Assembly (NCBI RefSeq): GCF_030209835.1 | Contig: NZ_JARVRF010000026.1 | Coordinates: 1 to 64,000, forward strand | Source of the DNA: Arthrobacter sp. efr-133-R2A-120 | Lineage (GTDB): Bacteria; Actinomycetota; Actinomycetes; Actinomycetales; Micrococcaceae | DNA: 64,000 nucleotides | Reading direction: 5' to 3' | Shown: one piece after another, positions 7,695-17,044 of the stretch | Numbering within the stretch: position 1 is the first letter of the stretch | Layout: each line of letters opens with the position of its first letter | The notes under the pieces: generated by a model | The model's database searches: none | What the model saw: only the letters and a program-made list of their open reading frames with translations | Told to the model about the DNA's origin: nothing | Translations under genes and position numbers: made by a program

Positions 7695-8372
7695 GTTGTT
7701 GAGCCATTCCGCGGCGAAGTCCAGGTTGCGGTACACGCTCGCGACGGCGGCGGCCTCGTCGCGTGCCTCGATGGCGTCGGCGAGCTCGTCGTGGCCCTCG
7801 TGGGGGATGCCGTTGAAGCCGGCCTTGCGTTGTTGGCGCAGGAGATCGTCGTGGAAGACCCCGCCGAAAGACACATACAACTGGTGCAGCAACGGGTTGC
7901 CCGAAGCCAGGGCCACTCGCTCGTGGAAATCCCAGTCCGCTCGGGCCCAGGCGGGGTAGTCGGCCGCGAGCCAGGCGTCGTGGCGTACTTGGAGAAGGGC
8001 CCGCATCGCGGCGATGTCCTCGGCGGTGGCATGCTTCGTTGCCAGTCGGGCGGCTTGGGTGTCGAGCCCCACCCGGACCTCGACTACATGCTCCTGCGTA
8101 TGTTCCTTGTACATTCGTTGGGCCGCGCCGGAGATCTCGCTCGTGGCCCGGACATAGGTGCCGTCACCGCGGCGAACCTCCAACATGCCACTGTGCGCCA
8201 AAGCTTTGATGGCTTCGCGGAGCGTCCCTCGCGAGACTCCGAGCGAGGCCATGAGCTCCGGCTCGGCCGGAATCTTCTCCTGAAGCGGCCACTCTCCGGA
8301 CTGGATCATGCCGCGCAGCTGGCGGGTGACCTCATCGGCCAGGACGGGACGGTGCGAGGGGACCAGGCTCAT
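7692..8372 (-). CDS. GntR/FadR-family transcriptional regulator
   Basis: This 226-residue regulator has an N-terminal winged helix (about 10-75), with LADEVTRQLRGMIQSGEW, ELMASLGVSRGTLREAIKAL and MLEVRRGDGTYVRA. An all-helical FCD-type effector domain follows, with FHERVALASGNPLLHQLY and two His-containing helices that could bind metal. The start at 8372 (MSLVPSHRPV) overlaps the exporter's stop by four bases (ATGA), so the two genes form an operon with the exporter first. Longer in-frame readings run into the exporter. It probably controls the exporter operon in response to a small carboxylate, but the ligand is unknown. The 3' end is invaded by the last unit of the repeat array. Confidence 0.92.
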   Translation of the reverse strand: MSLVPSHRPVLADEVTRQLRGMIQSGEWPLQEKIPAEPELMASLGVSRGTLREAIKALAHSGMLEVRRGDGTYVRATSEISGAAQRMYKEHTQEHVVEVRVGLDTQAARLATKHATAEDIAAMRALLQVRHDAWLAADYPAWARADWDFHERVALASGNPLLHQLYVSFGGVFHDDLLRQQRKAGFNGIPHEGHDELADAIEARDEAAAVASVYRNLDFAAEWLNN

Positions 8373-9634
8373 GCCACGGGCCTTGGTCCGGCCTTGATCG
8401 GCGTCCGCTTGCTGGTCAACTGGTGGCAGGTGACCATGAGGGCCAGGGCAACCGCGGCAAGGAGCGCCAAGGGGAGCGTCCAAGCACCGGTGGCACTATG
8501 GAGCAGGCCCATGCCGAACGGACCCAACGCCGCAATCAAGTACCCCACGGACTGGGCGACGGTGGACATGGCGGTGGTCTCCGCCGTCGTACGCCCGCTG
8601 CGGCTGATGATCACCAGGACCAGGGGGAAGATGCCCAGCCCGAAACCGAACATCACGGCGGGAACCGCCGCTAGCGACGTCGGCAGCAACAGCATCGCCG
8701 GGATTGCCAGAAGGGTGGTTCCGCTTCCCAGGTACAGGGCGGGCCGCATCATGCCGGGCCGCGAGCCGATGACCAGGAGGATCATGCCCGCTGCCACCGA
8801 AACCAGCTGCATGAGCCCGAACTGGAGGCCGCTCTCCGAGGCGCTCAGTCCTTGGCTTGTCAGGATGTATGCGAACCAGCTCATCACGGCATACGCCAGG
8901 AGGGCCTGCAACGTGAAGATGGAAGTGATGAGGAATCCCAGCCGGGTGCGCAGGAGGGGCCACATGGACACGTGCTCCTGGCCGGCTTTGCGTGAACGGC
9001 GATGGGTGTGGAGGACCATCGGGAGAAAGCCGAGAAGTGCTGCGACTCCGAGGATGCCCCACGCGGCCAGGCCCATCGACGGTGAGCCCAGTTGCTGGGC
9101 CAAGGGCACGCTGACTGCCGCGGCGAAGGTGGCACCGCCGGACATCGTGAAGGTGTAGAGGCCGGTCATCATGGATGTCTTGCTCGCATAGTGCTCCCGG
9201 ATGTACGACGGCATGGCCACGTTGCACACCGCGAGGCCGGACATCGCCAGCACTGTTCCGGCGAGGAGGGCGCCGGTCGCGGGGACGCTGCGCACCAGGA
9301 GACCGGCAGCCAGCATGGCCAGCGCGACGAAGATCGACTTCTCCACGCCGATCCGGCGCGACAGCCACGAGGTGCCCAATCCTGCGACGGCGAAGCACAG
9401 CAAGGGGATGGACGGAAGAATCGACGCGACGAGCGCCCCGTAGCCGAGGAATGCCTGCAAATCGTGGAACAGTGCCGCCGCGCTGGTGATGCCGGCGCGC
9501 AGGTTCAGGCCGATCAGGATGACGGCGATGATCCCGACGACGGCGACCACCCGGGATTTCGGCGCCACCGTACCGCCGCTGGTGGGCACAGTTGTTGCTT
9601 CCGTTGCGTGGGGAGTCGGGTGAGTCGAGGCCAT
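8369..9634 (-). CDS. MFS transporter, CynX/NimT family
   Basis: This 421-residue membrane protein has about 12 hydrophobic helices. Its N-terminal region (VVAVVGIIAVILIGLNLRAGITSAAALF) fits the cyanate/2-nitroimidazole transporter-like branch of the major facilitator superfamily, where the motif NLRxxIT in helix 1 is characteristic. Members export small organic anions or drugs; the substrate here is unknown. It is the first gene of a two-gene operon with the GntR regulator, and the stop and start overlap by four bases. The upstream side carries a palindromic repeat (9705-9770). Confidence 0.9.
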   Translation of the reverse strand: MASTHPTPHATEATTVPTSGGTVAPKSRVVAVVGIIAVILIGLNLRAGITSAAALFHDLQAFLGYGALVASILPSIPLLCFAVAGLGTSWLSRRIGVEKSIFVALAMLAAGLLVRSVPATGALLAGTVLAMSGLAVCNVAMPSYIREHYASKTSMMTGLYTFTMSGGATFAAAVSVPLAQQLGSPSMGLAAWGILGVAALLGFLPMVLHTHRRSRKAGQEHVSMWPLLRTRLGFLITSIFTLQALLAYAVMSWFAYILTSQGLSASESGLQFGLMQLVSVAAGMILLVIGSRPGMMRPALYLGSGTTLLAIPAMLLLPTSLAAVPAVMFGFGLGIFPLVLVIISRSGRTTAETTAMSTVAQSVGYLIAALGPFGMGLLHSATGAWTLPLALLAAVALALMVTCHQLTSKRTPIKAGPRPVA

Positions 9635-9704
9635 GCTTAAAGGTTAGACGTTTGACGTTTGCTGCGCGAACTTTTGTGGTGAATCTCTCCACGCTGCGCA
9701 GGAG

Positions 9705-9770
9705 CCCAACTGACTCGCACTTAATGTCGTTTTCAGCCCCGAAAACGACAACAAATGCGAGCTAGTTGGG
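9705..9770. repeat. 66-bp palindromic repeat, family P66, copy 2
   Basis: Exactly the same length as copies at 4463 and 30190. It starts CCCAACTGACTCGCACTTAA and ends AAATGCGAGCTAGTTGGG. It lies between the exporter's promoter side and the 3' end of the PucR gene. The arms share CGTTTTC/GAAAACG around the centre. Confidence 0.92.
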
Positions 9771-9787
9771 CCGGCGGCGAAGAATCC

Positions 9788-11230
9788 TCAGCGCGGGTTG
9801 CGCGCTCCCAGTCGCTGCACGGCCAGAGCCAGCCACAGCTGCACCCGGTCCGGCGTCTGGGCGGGGTCGTAGCCGGTGAGGTCGGTGATTTGGGCCAAGC
9901 GGTAGCGCACGGTGTTGCGGTGCAAGGTCAGGGCTTCGGCGACGGCGGCCACAGAACCGTTGTGGTTGAGGTAGCTTTCCAGGGTCGAAACGAGCTCGGA
10001 ACCGTGGGTGGCGTCGAACTTGCGCAGGGGAGTGAGGGCCTCGCTGGCCATGTCGGCCAACGGCACATCCTCGCTTGCCAGCAACAGCGACGTCAGGCTG
10101 AGCCGCTCAGGTTCGTTGACCGGCAGGCCGTGCGCCACGGCGTCGCGCGCTTCGAAGTAGCTCCAGCGCACGCCGTTCGGCTTGGTGTACGCGCCGCCGA
10201 TCCCGATCACCGCATGGATCCCCGCTTCCAAAAGGTGGTCGCTGAGGTCCTTGGCGAGCGCGCTCGCGGAACTGCCGTCGTCGGGCACTACCGTCACCAG
10301 GTCCTTCCCGACGACGGCGGTCACCCCGCCGTCGAGCGACTGCGGTAGCGATGTGCTGCTGAGTTGTTTGTGGTGGGCGGCAGAGACCACCAGAAGCACC
10401 ACGTTCTTGCGCGTGCTGTTGATTCCGACGCCGGCCAGGCGGCGGGCGCCCTCCACGCTGTCCAGGGTTCCGTGGATGACATCGTCCAGCACCTGGCCCG
10501 CCAACGCCCGCTGGCTCTGGCGCTGCTTGACCATGTTGTTGAGTTCCACGCTGATCAGGTTCTGGGCGTAACTGACAATTCCGGTGTCGCCGAAGGGTTG
10601 CTTGATCCAGAGGGTGCACGCGTCGCGGCGGCCTGTCGGGATGGGGAAGGACGCCCAGTCGTCAGCCGTCGGCGCGGGGCTGCCGGCCACACTGTTGTAG
10701 AGCTGGGCGCTGAACTGCGTGAGCGCGATGTCGGACCGGAGCATGCTGCCCAACTGTTTGAGCAATTCGCCAAGCCCGCCGCCGGTCAGCAGGGCCCGGG
10801 CCAGGATCTGGTGGCCGGCGATGAGGCGCTCCAGCTTGGAGTAGTGGTCTGCTGATTGGGAGTCGGCCACGAGTTTGCCGATGGCGATGAAGGGGGTCTC
10901 GTAGGGGACTTCCACGAGGGGAAGGCCCCAGCGGTTCGCCTCCGCGATGAGGGCCGGGGGCACGGACTCGTGGGTCAGTCCGGTGCCGAAGCCGATGCCA
11001 ACGGCTCCCGCGCGCTGGACCTGGCGCACGAAGCGGCGTTGTTCAGCTGCCCCGTTGAGCCTGAGCCCGGTGGTCAGGATCAACTCGCCGCCATTGAGGA
11101 AGCGTTGGGGATCCTCCTGCTCGGTCACGGCCACCCAGCGGATATCTTCGTTCCAGGTGGTTTCCGCGAGGCCGGCTTTGCGGAGCCGAAGGGAGGGGAC
11201 GGCGACGAGCGCGGCGAGTGACATTGCCAT
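9788..11230 (-). CDS. PucR-family transcriptional regulator
   Basis: This 480-residue protein has an N-terminal PucR-type domain (about 1-130, MSLAALVAVPSLRLRKAGLA and GGELILTTGLRL). A GGDEF-like CdaR/PucR middle region follows, and a C-terminal HTH_30 domain with YLNHNGSVAAVAEALTLHRN and TVRYRLAQITDLTGYDP. The open frame continues far upstream on the minus strand, but that part is antisense to the aldehyde dehydrogenase gene and is rejected; the start MAMSLAAL at 11230 is chosen. It is divergent from the aldehyde dehydrogenase and gabT, so it probably activates GABA/polyamine catabolism, as GabR/PucR-type regulators do in related bacteria. The ligand is inferred. Confidence 0.92.
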   Translation of the reverse strand: MAMSLAALVAVPSLRLRKAGLAETTWNEDIRWVAVTEQEDPQRFLNGGELILTTGLRLNGAAEQRRFVRQVQRAGAVGIGFGTGLTHESVPPALIAEANRWGLPLVEVPYETPFIAIGKLVADSQSADHYSKLERLIAGHQILARALLTGGGLGELLKQLGSMLRSDIALTQFSAQLYNSVAGSPAPTADDWASFPIPTGRRDACTLWIKQPFGDTGIVSYAQNLISVELNNMVKQRQSQRALAGQVLDDVIHGTLDSVEGARRLAGVGINSTRKNVVLLVVSAAHHKQLSSTSLPQSLDGGVTAVVGKDLVTVVPDDGSSASALAKDLSDHLLEAGIHAVIGIGGAYTKPNGVRWSYFEARDAVAHGLPVNEPERLSLTSLLLASEDVPLADMASEALTPLRKFDATHGSELVSTLESYLNHNGSVAAVAEALTLHRNTVRYRLAQITDLTGYDPAQTPDRVQLWLALAVQRLGARNPR

Positions 11231-11374
11231 GCCAAAAAGGATATCCCCGCACTGGTCATTCGCACTAAGTCGGGGTGGTCGGGGTGTGCACCTGACTATT
11301 CCGCGTCGCGGGGTGCTGGCATAGGCTCGGAGCAGCTGCAACCAATGCCTAGACACCGAAAGAGGTTGTACACC

Positions 11375-12805
11375 GTGGTCCAAACCTTGCAGAACTTCAT
11401 CAACGGCGAGTTCGTCACGCCGGCAGGCACCGAACTGCTCGACATCGTGAACCCCACCAACGGGGAGATTGTGGCCCATGCGCCCATCTCCACGGCGGCC
11501 GACGTCGATGCTGCCATGAACGCGGCGAAGGAAGCCTTCAAGTCTTGGAAGCATGTCACGCCGGGCCAGCGCCAGCTCATGCTGCTCAAGCTCGCAGATG
11601 CCATCGAGGCCAACAGCGACGAGCTCGTTGAGGCGCAGCACCGCAACACCGGCCAGGTCCGCGCCCTCATCGCGTCCGAGGAAGTTGCCGCTGGCGCAGA
11701 CCAGCTTCGCTTCTTCGCGGGCGCGGCGCGCATCATGGAAGGCAAGTCCGCCGGCGAGTACTTCGAGGGCCACACCTCGTACGTCCGCCGCGAACCGATC
11801 GGCGTCGTGGCCCAGGTTGCACCGTGGAACTACCCGTTCCTCATGGGCATCTGGAAGATCGGGCCCGCCCTCGCCGCAGGCAACACCGTTGTCCTTAAGC
11901 CCTCCGACACCACTCCGGAATCCACCTTGGTCCTGGCACGTCTTGCGGGGGAGATCTTCCCGGCCGGCGTCCTCAACGTGGTCCTTGGCAACGGGGCCAC
12001 AGGCTCCATGATGGTCGAGCACAAGGTCCCGGGCCTCGTCTCGATCACCGGTTCCGTCCGTGCCGGCATCGCAGTGGCGAGCGGAGCGGCCAAGGGCCTC
12101 AAACGTGCCCACCTGGAGCTCGGCGGCAAGGCCCCGGCGATCGTCTTCAAGGATGCCGACATCAAGAAGAGCGCAGCGGCCATCGCCGAATTCGCCTTCT
12201 TCAACGCCGGCCAGGACTGCACGGCCATCACCCGCGTACTGATCGAGGACTCCATCCACGACGACATGGTTGCCGCGATGGTGGAGCACACCAAGACGCT
12301 GCACACCGGTTCGCAGAACGACGACGAGAACTACTTCGGCCCGCTCAACAACGTGAACCACTTCAACGCCGTGAACTCGGTGGTCGAGCACCTGCCGGCC
12401 AACTGCAAGATCGAAACCGGCGGCCACCGTGCGGGTGACAAGGGCTTCTTCTTCGAGCCCACCATCATCACCGGCGCCAAGCAGACTGACGACGTCGTGC
12501 AGAAGGAAACCTTCGGCCCTGTCATCACCGTCCAGAAGTTCACCACCGAGGCCGAGGCACTCGAGCTGGCCAACGACGTCGAATACGCCCTGGCCTCCAG
12601 CGTCTGGACCACGGACCACGGCACCGCGATGCGGATGAGCCGCGACCTGGACTTCGGCGCGGTCTGGATCAACACCCACATCCTGCTGACCGCTGAAATG
12701 CCGCACGGCGGCTTCAAGCAGTCCGGTTACGGCAAGGACCTGTCCATGTACGGCGTCGAGGACTACACGCGTATCAAGCACGTGATGAGTGCGCTGGACT
12801 CCTAA
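11375..12805 (+). CDS. Gamma-aminobutyraldehyde dehydrogenase-like NAD-dependent aldehyde dehydrogenase
   Basis: This 476-residue aldehyde dehydrogenase has the conserved VAPWNYPFLMG, the general-base Glu in LELGGKAP and the catalytic Cys in NAGQDCTAITR. It resembles enzymes oxidising 4-aminobutyraldehyde to GABA, and the next gene is GABA transaminase, supporting a putrescine-to-succinate-semialdehyde route. The GTG at 11375 has GAGG nine bases upstream and begins at VQTLQNFINGEFV. An in-frame ATG at 11345 would add ten residues and cannot be excluded. The promoter lies in the 144-bp divergent space shared with the PucR gene. Confidence 0.88.
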   Translation: MVQTLQNFINGEFVTPAGTELLDIVNPTNGEIVAHAPISTAADVDAAMNAAKEAFKSWKHVTPGQRQLMLLKLADAIEANSDELVEAQHRNTGQVRALIASEEVAAGADQLRFFAGAARIMEGKSAGEYFEGHTSYVRREPIGVVAQVAPWNYPFLMGIWKIGPALAAGNTVVLKPSDTTPESTLVLARLAGEIFPAGVLNVVLGNGATGSMMVEHKVPGLVSITGSVRAGIAVASGAAKGLKRAHLELGGKAPAIVFKDADIKKSAAAIAEFAFFNAGQDCTAITRVLIEDSIHDDMVAAMVEHTKTLHTGSQNDDENYFGPLNNVNHFNAVNSVVEHLPANCKIETGGHRAGDKGFFFEPTIITGAKQTDDVVQKETFGPVITVQKFTTEAEALELANDVEYALASSVWTTDHGTAMRMSRDLDFGAVWINTHILLTAEMPHGGFKQSGYGKDLSMYGVEDYTRIKHVMSALDS

Positions 12806-12909
12806 TCCCCACCGGCACCCTAACCTCGCTCCGCTTCGGCCAGGGAACCCTGCCGGCGTGGCCCCTTAGCCGGCACACGGCACGCAAGCATAAGAAAGAA
12901 AGAACCATC

Positions 12910-14274
12910 ATGACCGCAACAGCACATGAAATCACCTACCGCCTGGACCAGAAGCGCAGCATCAACGGCGCCTTCCCCGGTCCCAAGTCCCAGGCCCTGA
13001 ACGAACGCCGCGCGGCCGTCGTCGCCGCCGGTGTGTCCTCGGGCGTGCCGGTTTACGTTGAGGACGCCGACGGCGGCATCATCCGCGACGTCGACGGCAA
13101 CTCCTTCATCGACCTCGGCTCCGGCATCGCCGTCACGAGCGTTGGTGCCTCGGACCCCGCCGTCGTCGCCGCTGTCCAGGACGCCGCAGCGCACTTCACC
13201 CACACCTGCTTCATGGTCACCCCGTACGAGGGCTACGTCGCCGTCGCCGAGCAGCTGAACCGCCTCACGCCGGGCGACCACGAGAAGCGCACCGTGCTCT
13301 TCAACTCCGGCGCCGAAGCAGTGGAGAACGCCGTCAAGGTGGCTCGCCTGGTGACCGGCCGCGATGCCGTCGTCGCTTTCGACCACGCCTACCACGGCCG
13401 CACCAACCTGACCATGGCACTCACGGCCAAGGCCATGCCGTACAAGACCAACTTCGGCCCGTTCGCGCCCGAGGTCTACCGCATGCCGATGAGCTACCCG
13501 TTCCGCGAGGAAAACCCGGAGATCACCGGTGCCGAGGCCGCCAAGCGCGCCATCACCATGATCGAGAAGCAGATCGGCGGCGACCAGGTTGCCGCGATCA
13601 TCATCGAGCCGATCCAGGGCGAGGGCGGCTTCATTGTCCCGGCCGAAGGCTTCCTGCCGGCACTGTCCGCATGGGCCAAGGAAAAAGGCATCGTCTTCAT
13701 TGCCGACGAGGTCCAGTCCGGTTTCTGCCGCACGGGTGAATGGTTCGCCGTCAACCACGAAGGTGTTGTCCCGGACATCATCACCATGGCGAAGGGCATC
13801 GCCGGCGGCCTCCCGCTGTCCGCGATCACCGGCCGCGCGGACCTGCTCGACGCCGTCCACCCGGGCGGCCTGGGCGGCACCTACGGTGGCAACCCGGTTG
13901 CTTGTGCCGCAGCCCTTGCTGCGATCGGCACCATGGAGCAGCACGACCTCAACGCCCGCGCCCGCCATATCGAGGAAGTCGCACTTGGCCGCTTGCGTGA
14001 GCTCGCGGCTGATCCTTCTGCAGGCGGGGTCATCGGCGACGTCCGTGGACGCGGTGCCATGCTCGCGATCGAACTGGTCCAGGCCGGCTCCAAGGAACCG
14101 AACGCGGAACTGACCAAGGCCGTTGCGGCCGCGTGCCTCCAGGAAGGCGTGATCATCCTGACCTGCGGTACCTACGGCAACGTGATCCGTCTGCTGCCGC
14201 CCCTGGTCATCAGCGACGAACTGCTCCTGGACGGCCTCGAGGTCCTGGCAGCGGCCATCAAGGCCAACGCTTAG
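12910..14274 (+). CDS. gabT: 4-aminobutyrate transaminase
   Basis: This 454-residue class-III PLP aminotransferase transfers the amino group of GABA to 2-oxoglutarate, giving succinate semialdehyde and glutamate. Visible are NSGAEAVENAVKVAR (PLP phosphate), FDHAYHGRTNLTMALT, IIEPIQGEGGF, ADEVQSGFCRTG and the Schiff-base Lys in TMAKGIAGG (about residue 295). The ATG follows AGAAAGAAAG, 104 bp after the aldehyde dehydrogenase, so the two are likely cotranscribed. A perfect 17-bp hairpin follows. No succinate-semialdehyde dehydrogenase is evident beside it. Confidence 0.95.
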   Translation: MTATAHEITYRLDQKRSINGAFPGPKSQALNERRAAVVAAGVSSGVPVYVEDADGGIIRDVDGNSFIDLGSGIAVTSVGASDPAVVAAVQDAAAHFTHTCFMVTPYEGYVAVAEQLNRLTPGDHEKRTVLFNSGAEAVENAVKVARLVTGRDAVVAFDHAYHGRTNLTMALTAKAMPYKTNFGPFAPEVYRMPMSYPFREENPEITGAEAAKRAITMIEKQIGGDQVAAIIIEPIQGEGGFIVPAEGFLPALSAWAKEKGIVFIADEVQSGFCRTGEWFAVNHEGVVPDIITMAKGIAGGLPLSAITGRADLLDAVHPGGLGGTYGGNPVACAAALAAIGTMEQHDLNARARHIEEVALGRLRELAADPSAGGVIGDVRGRGAMLAIELVQAGSKEPNAELTKAVAAACLQEGVIILTCGTYGNVIRLLPPLVISDELLLDGLEVLAAAIKANA

Positions 14275-14310
14275 CCACAACCTTCAGGTGGACAAGCCCA
14301 CCTCTACGCA

Positions 14311-14347
14311 CCAAGGATGGACATAGTGTGACTATGTCCATCCTTGG
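14311..14347. terminator. Bidirectional hairpin between gabT and rarD
   Basis: A perfect 17-bp stem (14311-14327 with 14331-14347) closes a 3-nt loop. It sits between two convergent genes (gabT stop at 14274, rarD stop at 14392). The T-run is weak (CGTTT), so termination is inferred from stem stability and position. Confidence 0.7.
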
Positions 14348-14391
14348 CGTTTAGCGGGGGGCATGTCCCCTCGTGGGGGAGGGGACGTTGT

Positions 14392-15393
14392 TTAGGCCGC
14401 GCTGAGCCGTGCGCTTTTCCTGATGACCGAGTTCTTGCGTGCCGTGCGCAGCATGTCGAGGGTCAGGAGCAGCAGCGCCAGCCACACGATGCCGAAGCCC
14501 ACCCAGCGGTCCGGCGTCATGGCCTCGTGGAAGACGGCAAGGGCCACGATGAACTGGAGGACCGGCGCGAAATACTGCAGCAGGCCGATGGTGGTCATGG
14601 GCAGTCGGCGCGCGGAGGCACCGAAGAACAGGAGCGGCACGGCCGTGATGATGCCTGAAGCCGCCAGCAGCCAGAAGTGGCCCGGGCCGTTGCTTCCCAA
14701 AGTTCCGGCTCCCGTGAGGCCGAGGACAATCATGGTGGCGCCGGCGATCGGAGCGAGGACCACGGTCTCCACCGTGAGGCTCGTGATGGCGTTGACCTTC
14801 GGCCCGACGCGCTTCTTCACGAAACCGTAGAGTCCAAAGCTGAACGCCAGGACGAGGGCGATCCACGGCAGCTTGCCATAGGAGACCGTCAGGACCCCGA
14901 CGGCGATGAAGCCGATCCCGACGGCGGCCCACTGGAGCGGGCGGAGCTTTTCCTTCAGGACGAACACCCCAAGGAGCACCGACACGAGCGGGTTGATGAA
15001 GTAGCCGAGCGAGGCTTCGACCGCGTGTCCGGTGGTAACGCCGAAAGTGTAGGTCAGCCAGTTGATGGCGATCAGCCCGGCAGCTATGGCGAGCGGGCCG
15101 AGGACCGCCCGGTCCCTGAAGGCGTTGCCGAGGAGCCGCCATGCCCGGGTGATGGTAATGAGCAGGGCGCAGAAAATGAGGGACCACACCACCCGGTTGG
15201 CAACGATTTCCACCGCTCCTGCGGGGTGCAGCACCAGGAAGTAGAGCGGAAGCAGCCCCCACAAGCCGTACGCTCCGATACCGAAGACGACGCCCGCCGT
15301 CGTCTCCTTCTTTGCTTTGGCGGCAGCGGCGGAGGCTGCAGTTGAAGCGGCGGTGGCGGACGGGGCGGGCGCGGTTTGCTCGGGCGTAGACAC
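14392..15393 (-). CDS. rarD: RarD-type EamA-family permease
   Basis: This 333-residue protein has about ten hydrophobic helices and the RarD signature: GIGAYGLWGLLPLYF, EIVANRVVWSL, INWLTYTFGVTTGHAVEASLGYFINPL and LLQYFAPVLQFIVA. The family is tied to chloramphenicol sensitivity in other bacteria, but its natural substrate is unknown. An unusual Ala-rich, Lys-ending N-terminal tail (about 33 residues) precedes the first helix. It is monocistronic and divergent from the second FprA gene. Confidence 0.92.
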   Translation of the reverse strand: MSTPEQTAPAPSATAASTAASAAAAKAKKETTAGVVFGIGAYGLWGLLPLYFLVLHPAGAVEIVANRVVWSLIFCALLITITRAWRLLGNAFRDRAVLGPLAIAAGLIAINWLTYTFGVTTGHAVEASLGYFINPLVSVLLGVFVLKEKLRPLQWAAVGIGFIAVGVLTVSYGKLPWIALVLAFSFGLYGFVKKRVGPKVNAITSLTVETVVLAPIAGATMIVLGLTGAGTLGSNGPGHFWLLAASGIITAVPLLFFGASARRLPMTTIGLLQYFAPVLQFIVALAVFHEAMTPDRWVGFGIVWLALLLLTLDMLRTARKNSVIRKSARLSAA

Positions 15394-15579
15394 AAAGTCA
15401 AGAACATCACATATTGCGAGGGTATTCCTGACCGTACGGCCGGAAAGTTATTGTGAGTTTCCTCGCCCAGTTGTGTCACCTCCCGCCACGTACTGACACT
15501 CCGGCCACAACTGAGAACTAGAATTGGAAACTGCGCGCCCCACCACGCGGGGCGGATTCCCGTCTCAGAAGGGTTCACG

Positions 15580-17013
15580 GTGTCCAACTCGGCCGAAACC
15601 ACCTCAAAACGTCCATTGCGCGTCGCCATTGTCGGCGCAGGACCGGCCGGCGTGTACGCCGCGGATATCCTGACCAAATCGAACGAGGTCAAGGATGGCG
15701 ACGTCGAGGTCAGCATCGACCTTTTCGAGGCATACCCCGCGCCGTACGGCCTGATCCGCTATGGCGTGGCCCCGGACCACCCCCGCATCAAGGGCATCGT
15801 CAACGCGCTTCACAAGGTCCTGGACCGCGGAGACATCCGCTTCCTCGGCAACGTGACGTATGGCCGCGACCTCACCCTGCACGACTTCCGCTCCTTCTAC
15901 GACGCGGTGATCTTCTCCACGGGGGCCATCAAGGACGCGGACCTGAACATCCCGGGAATCGAACTCGAAGGCTCCTTCGGCGGCGCCGACTTCGTCTCCT
16001 GGTACGACGGCCACCCCGACGTGCCCCGCGAATGGCCGCTGGATGCCAAGGAAGTAGCAGTCATCGGCAACGGCAACGTCGCGCTGGACGTGGCCCGCAT
16101 GCTCTCCAAGCACGCCGACGACCTTCTGGTGACCGAAATCCCGGACAACGTCTATGCCGCCCTCAAGGCCTCCCCGGTCACGGATGTGCACGTTTTCGGC
16201 CGCCGCGGTCCGGCGCAAATCAAGTTCACTCCGCTGGAACTGCGCGAGCTCTCGCACTCCAACGACGTGGACATTGTGCTGTACCCGGAAGATTTCGAGT
16301 TTGACGAAGCCTCAGACGAAGCCATCCGCAGCAACAACCAGATCAAGACCATGGTCAACACGCTGACCAACTGGCTCGTCGAGGAACATGCGGAAGCTGA
16401 GCAGCCCTCGTCCCGCCGCTTGCACCTGCACTTCCTGCACAGCCCGGTGGAGATCATTTCGGAAGACGGTTCCGGGAAAGTCTCCAGCATCAAGTTCGAG
16501 CGCATGAAACTGGACGGCACGGGCAACGTCAAGGGCACCGGCGAGTTCGTGGACTATCCGATCCAGGCCGTCTACCGCGCCATCGGCTACCACGGTTCGC
16601 CGCTGGACGAGCTTGAGTACGACGCCCGCCGCGGTGTCATCCCGAACGACGGCGGACGGGTGCTGGACGCCGACGGCAAGCCGGTACCCGGCATCTACGC
16701 CACGGGCTGGATCAAGCGCGGACCCGTCGGCCTGATCGGGCACACCAAGGGTGACGCGCTGGAGACCATCGGCTGCCTCCTGGAGGACCGCCTTACCCTG
16801 CCCCCGGCCGAAAACCCGGACCCGCAGGCCATCATCAACCTCCTGGAAGAGCGGGGCATCGAGTACACCACCTGGGAAGGCTGGAACAAGCTCGATGCGC
16901 ACGAACTAGCCCTCGGCGCCGAATGGACCGCCGAAAACCCGGAGGCCGGCGTCGTACGCGAACGCATCAAGGTGGTTCCGCGCGAGGACATGATTGAGGT
17001 CTCCCGCGGCTAG
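15580..17013 (+). CDS. fprA: FAD-dependent ferredoxin/adrenodoxin-type NADP reductase (FprA family), copy 2
   Basis: This 477-residue paralogue of the reductase at 4554-6020 is colinear over its whole length. FAD motif: [17 protein letters not shown]. Shared core: [24 protein letters not shown] motif: [15 protein letters not shown]-terminus: [18 protein letters not shown]. Differences cluster in the linker after the NADP domain ([14 protein letters not shown] against AEQPEDLSELKASRR) and in the C-terminal 40 residues. It probably serves a different ferredoxin partner. It is followed by an amidase after 31 bases; no metabolic link between the two is evident. It starts with GTG at 15580, beginning [18 protein letters not shown]. 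Confidence 0.92.
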   Translation: MSNSAETTSKRPLRVAIVGAGPAGVYAADILTKSNEVKDGDVEVSIDLFEAYPAPYGLIRYGVAPDHPRIKGIVNALHKVLDRGDIRFLGNVTYGRDLTLHDFRSFYDAVIFSTGAIKDADLNIPGIELEGSFGGADFVSWYDGHPDVPREWPLDAKEVAVIGNGNVALDVARMLSKHADDLLVTEIPDNVYAALKASPVTDVHVFGRRGPAQIKFTPLELRELSHSNDVDIVLYPEDFEFDEASDEAIRSNNQIKTMVNTLTNWLVEEHAEAEQPSSRRLHLHFLHSPVEIISEDGSGKVSSIKFERMKLDGTGNVKGTGEFVDYPIQAVYRAIGYHGSPLDELEYDARRGVIPNDGGRVLDADGKPVPGIYATGWIKRGPVGLIGHTKGDALETIGCLLEDRLTLPPAENPDPQAIINLLEERGIEYTTWEGWNKLDAHELALGAEWTAENPEAGVVRERIKVVPREDMIEVSRG

Positions 17014-17044
17014 CGGCACGTGACGCCCGGTCCTAAAATGAGCC

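Noticed and set aside
11231..12781. 997-residue reading of the PucR gene
   Set aside because: The N-terminal half is antisense to the aldehyde dehydrogenase, which has all catalytic motifs; PucR starts at 11230.
15460..15560. Sigma-70 promoter with TAGAAT before the second FprA gene
   Set aside because: A TAGAAT-like -10 exists but the best -35 is 19-20 bp away, so support is too weak to list.
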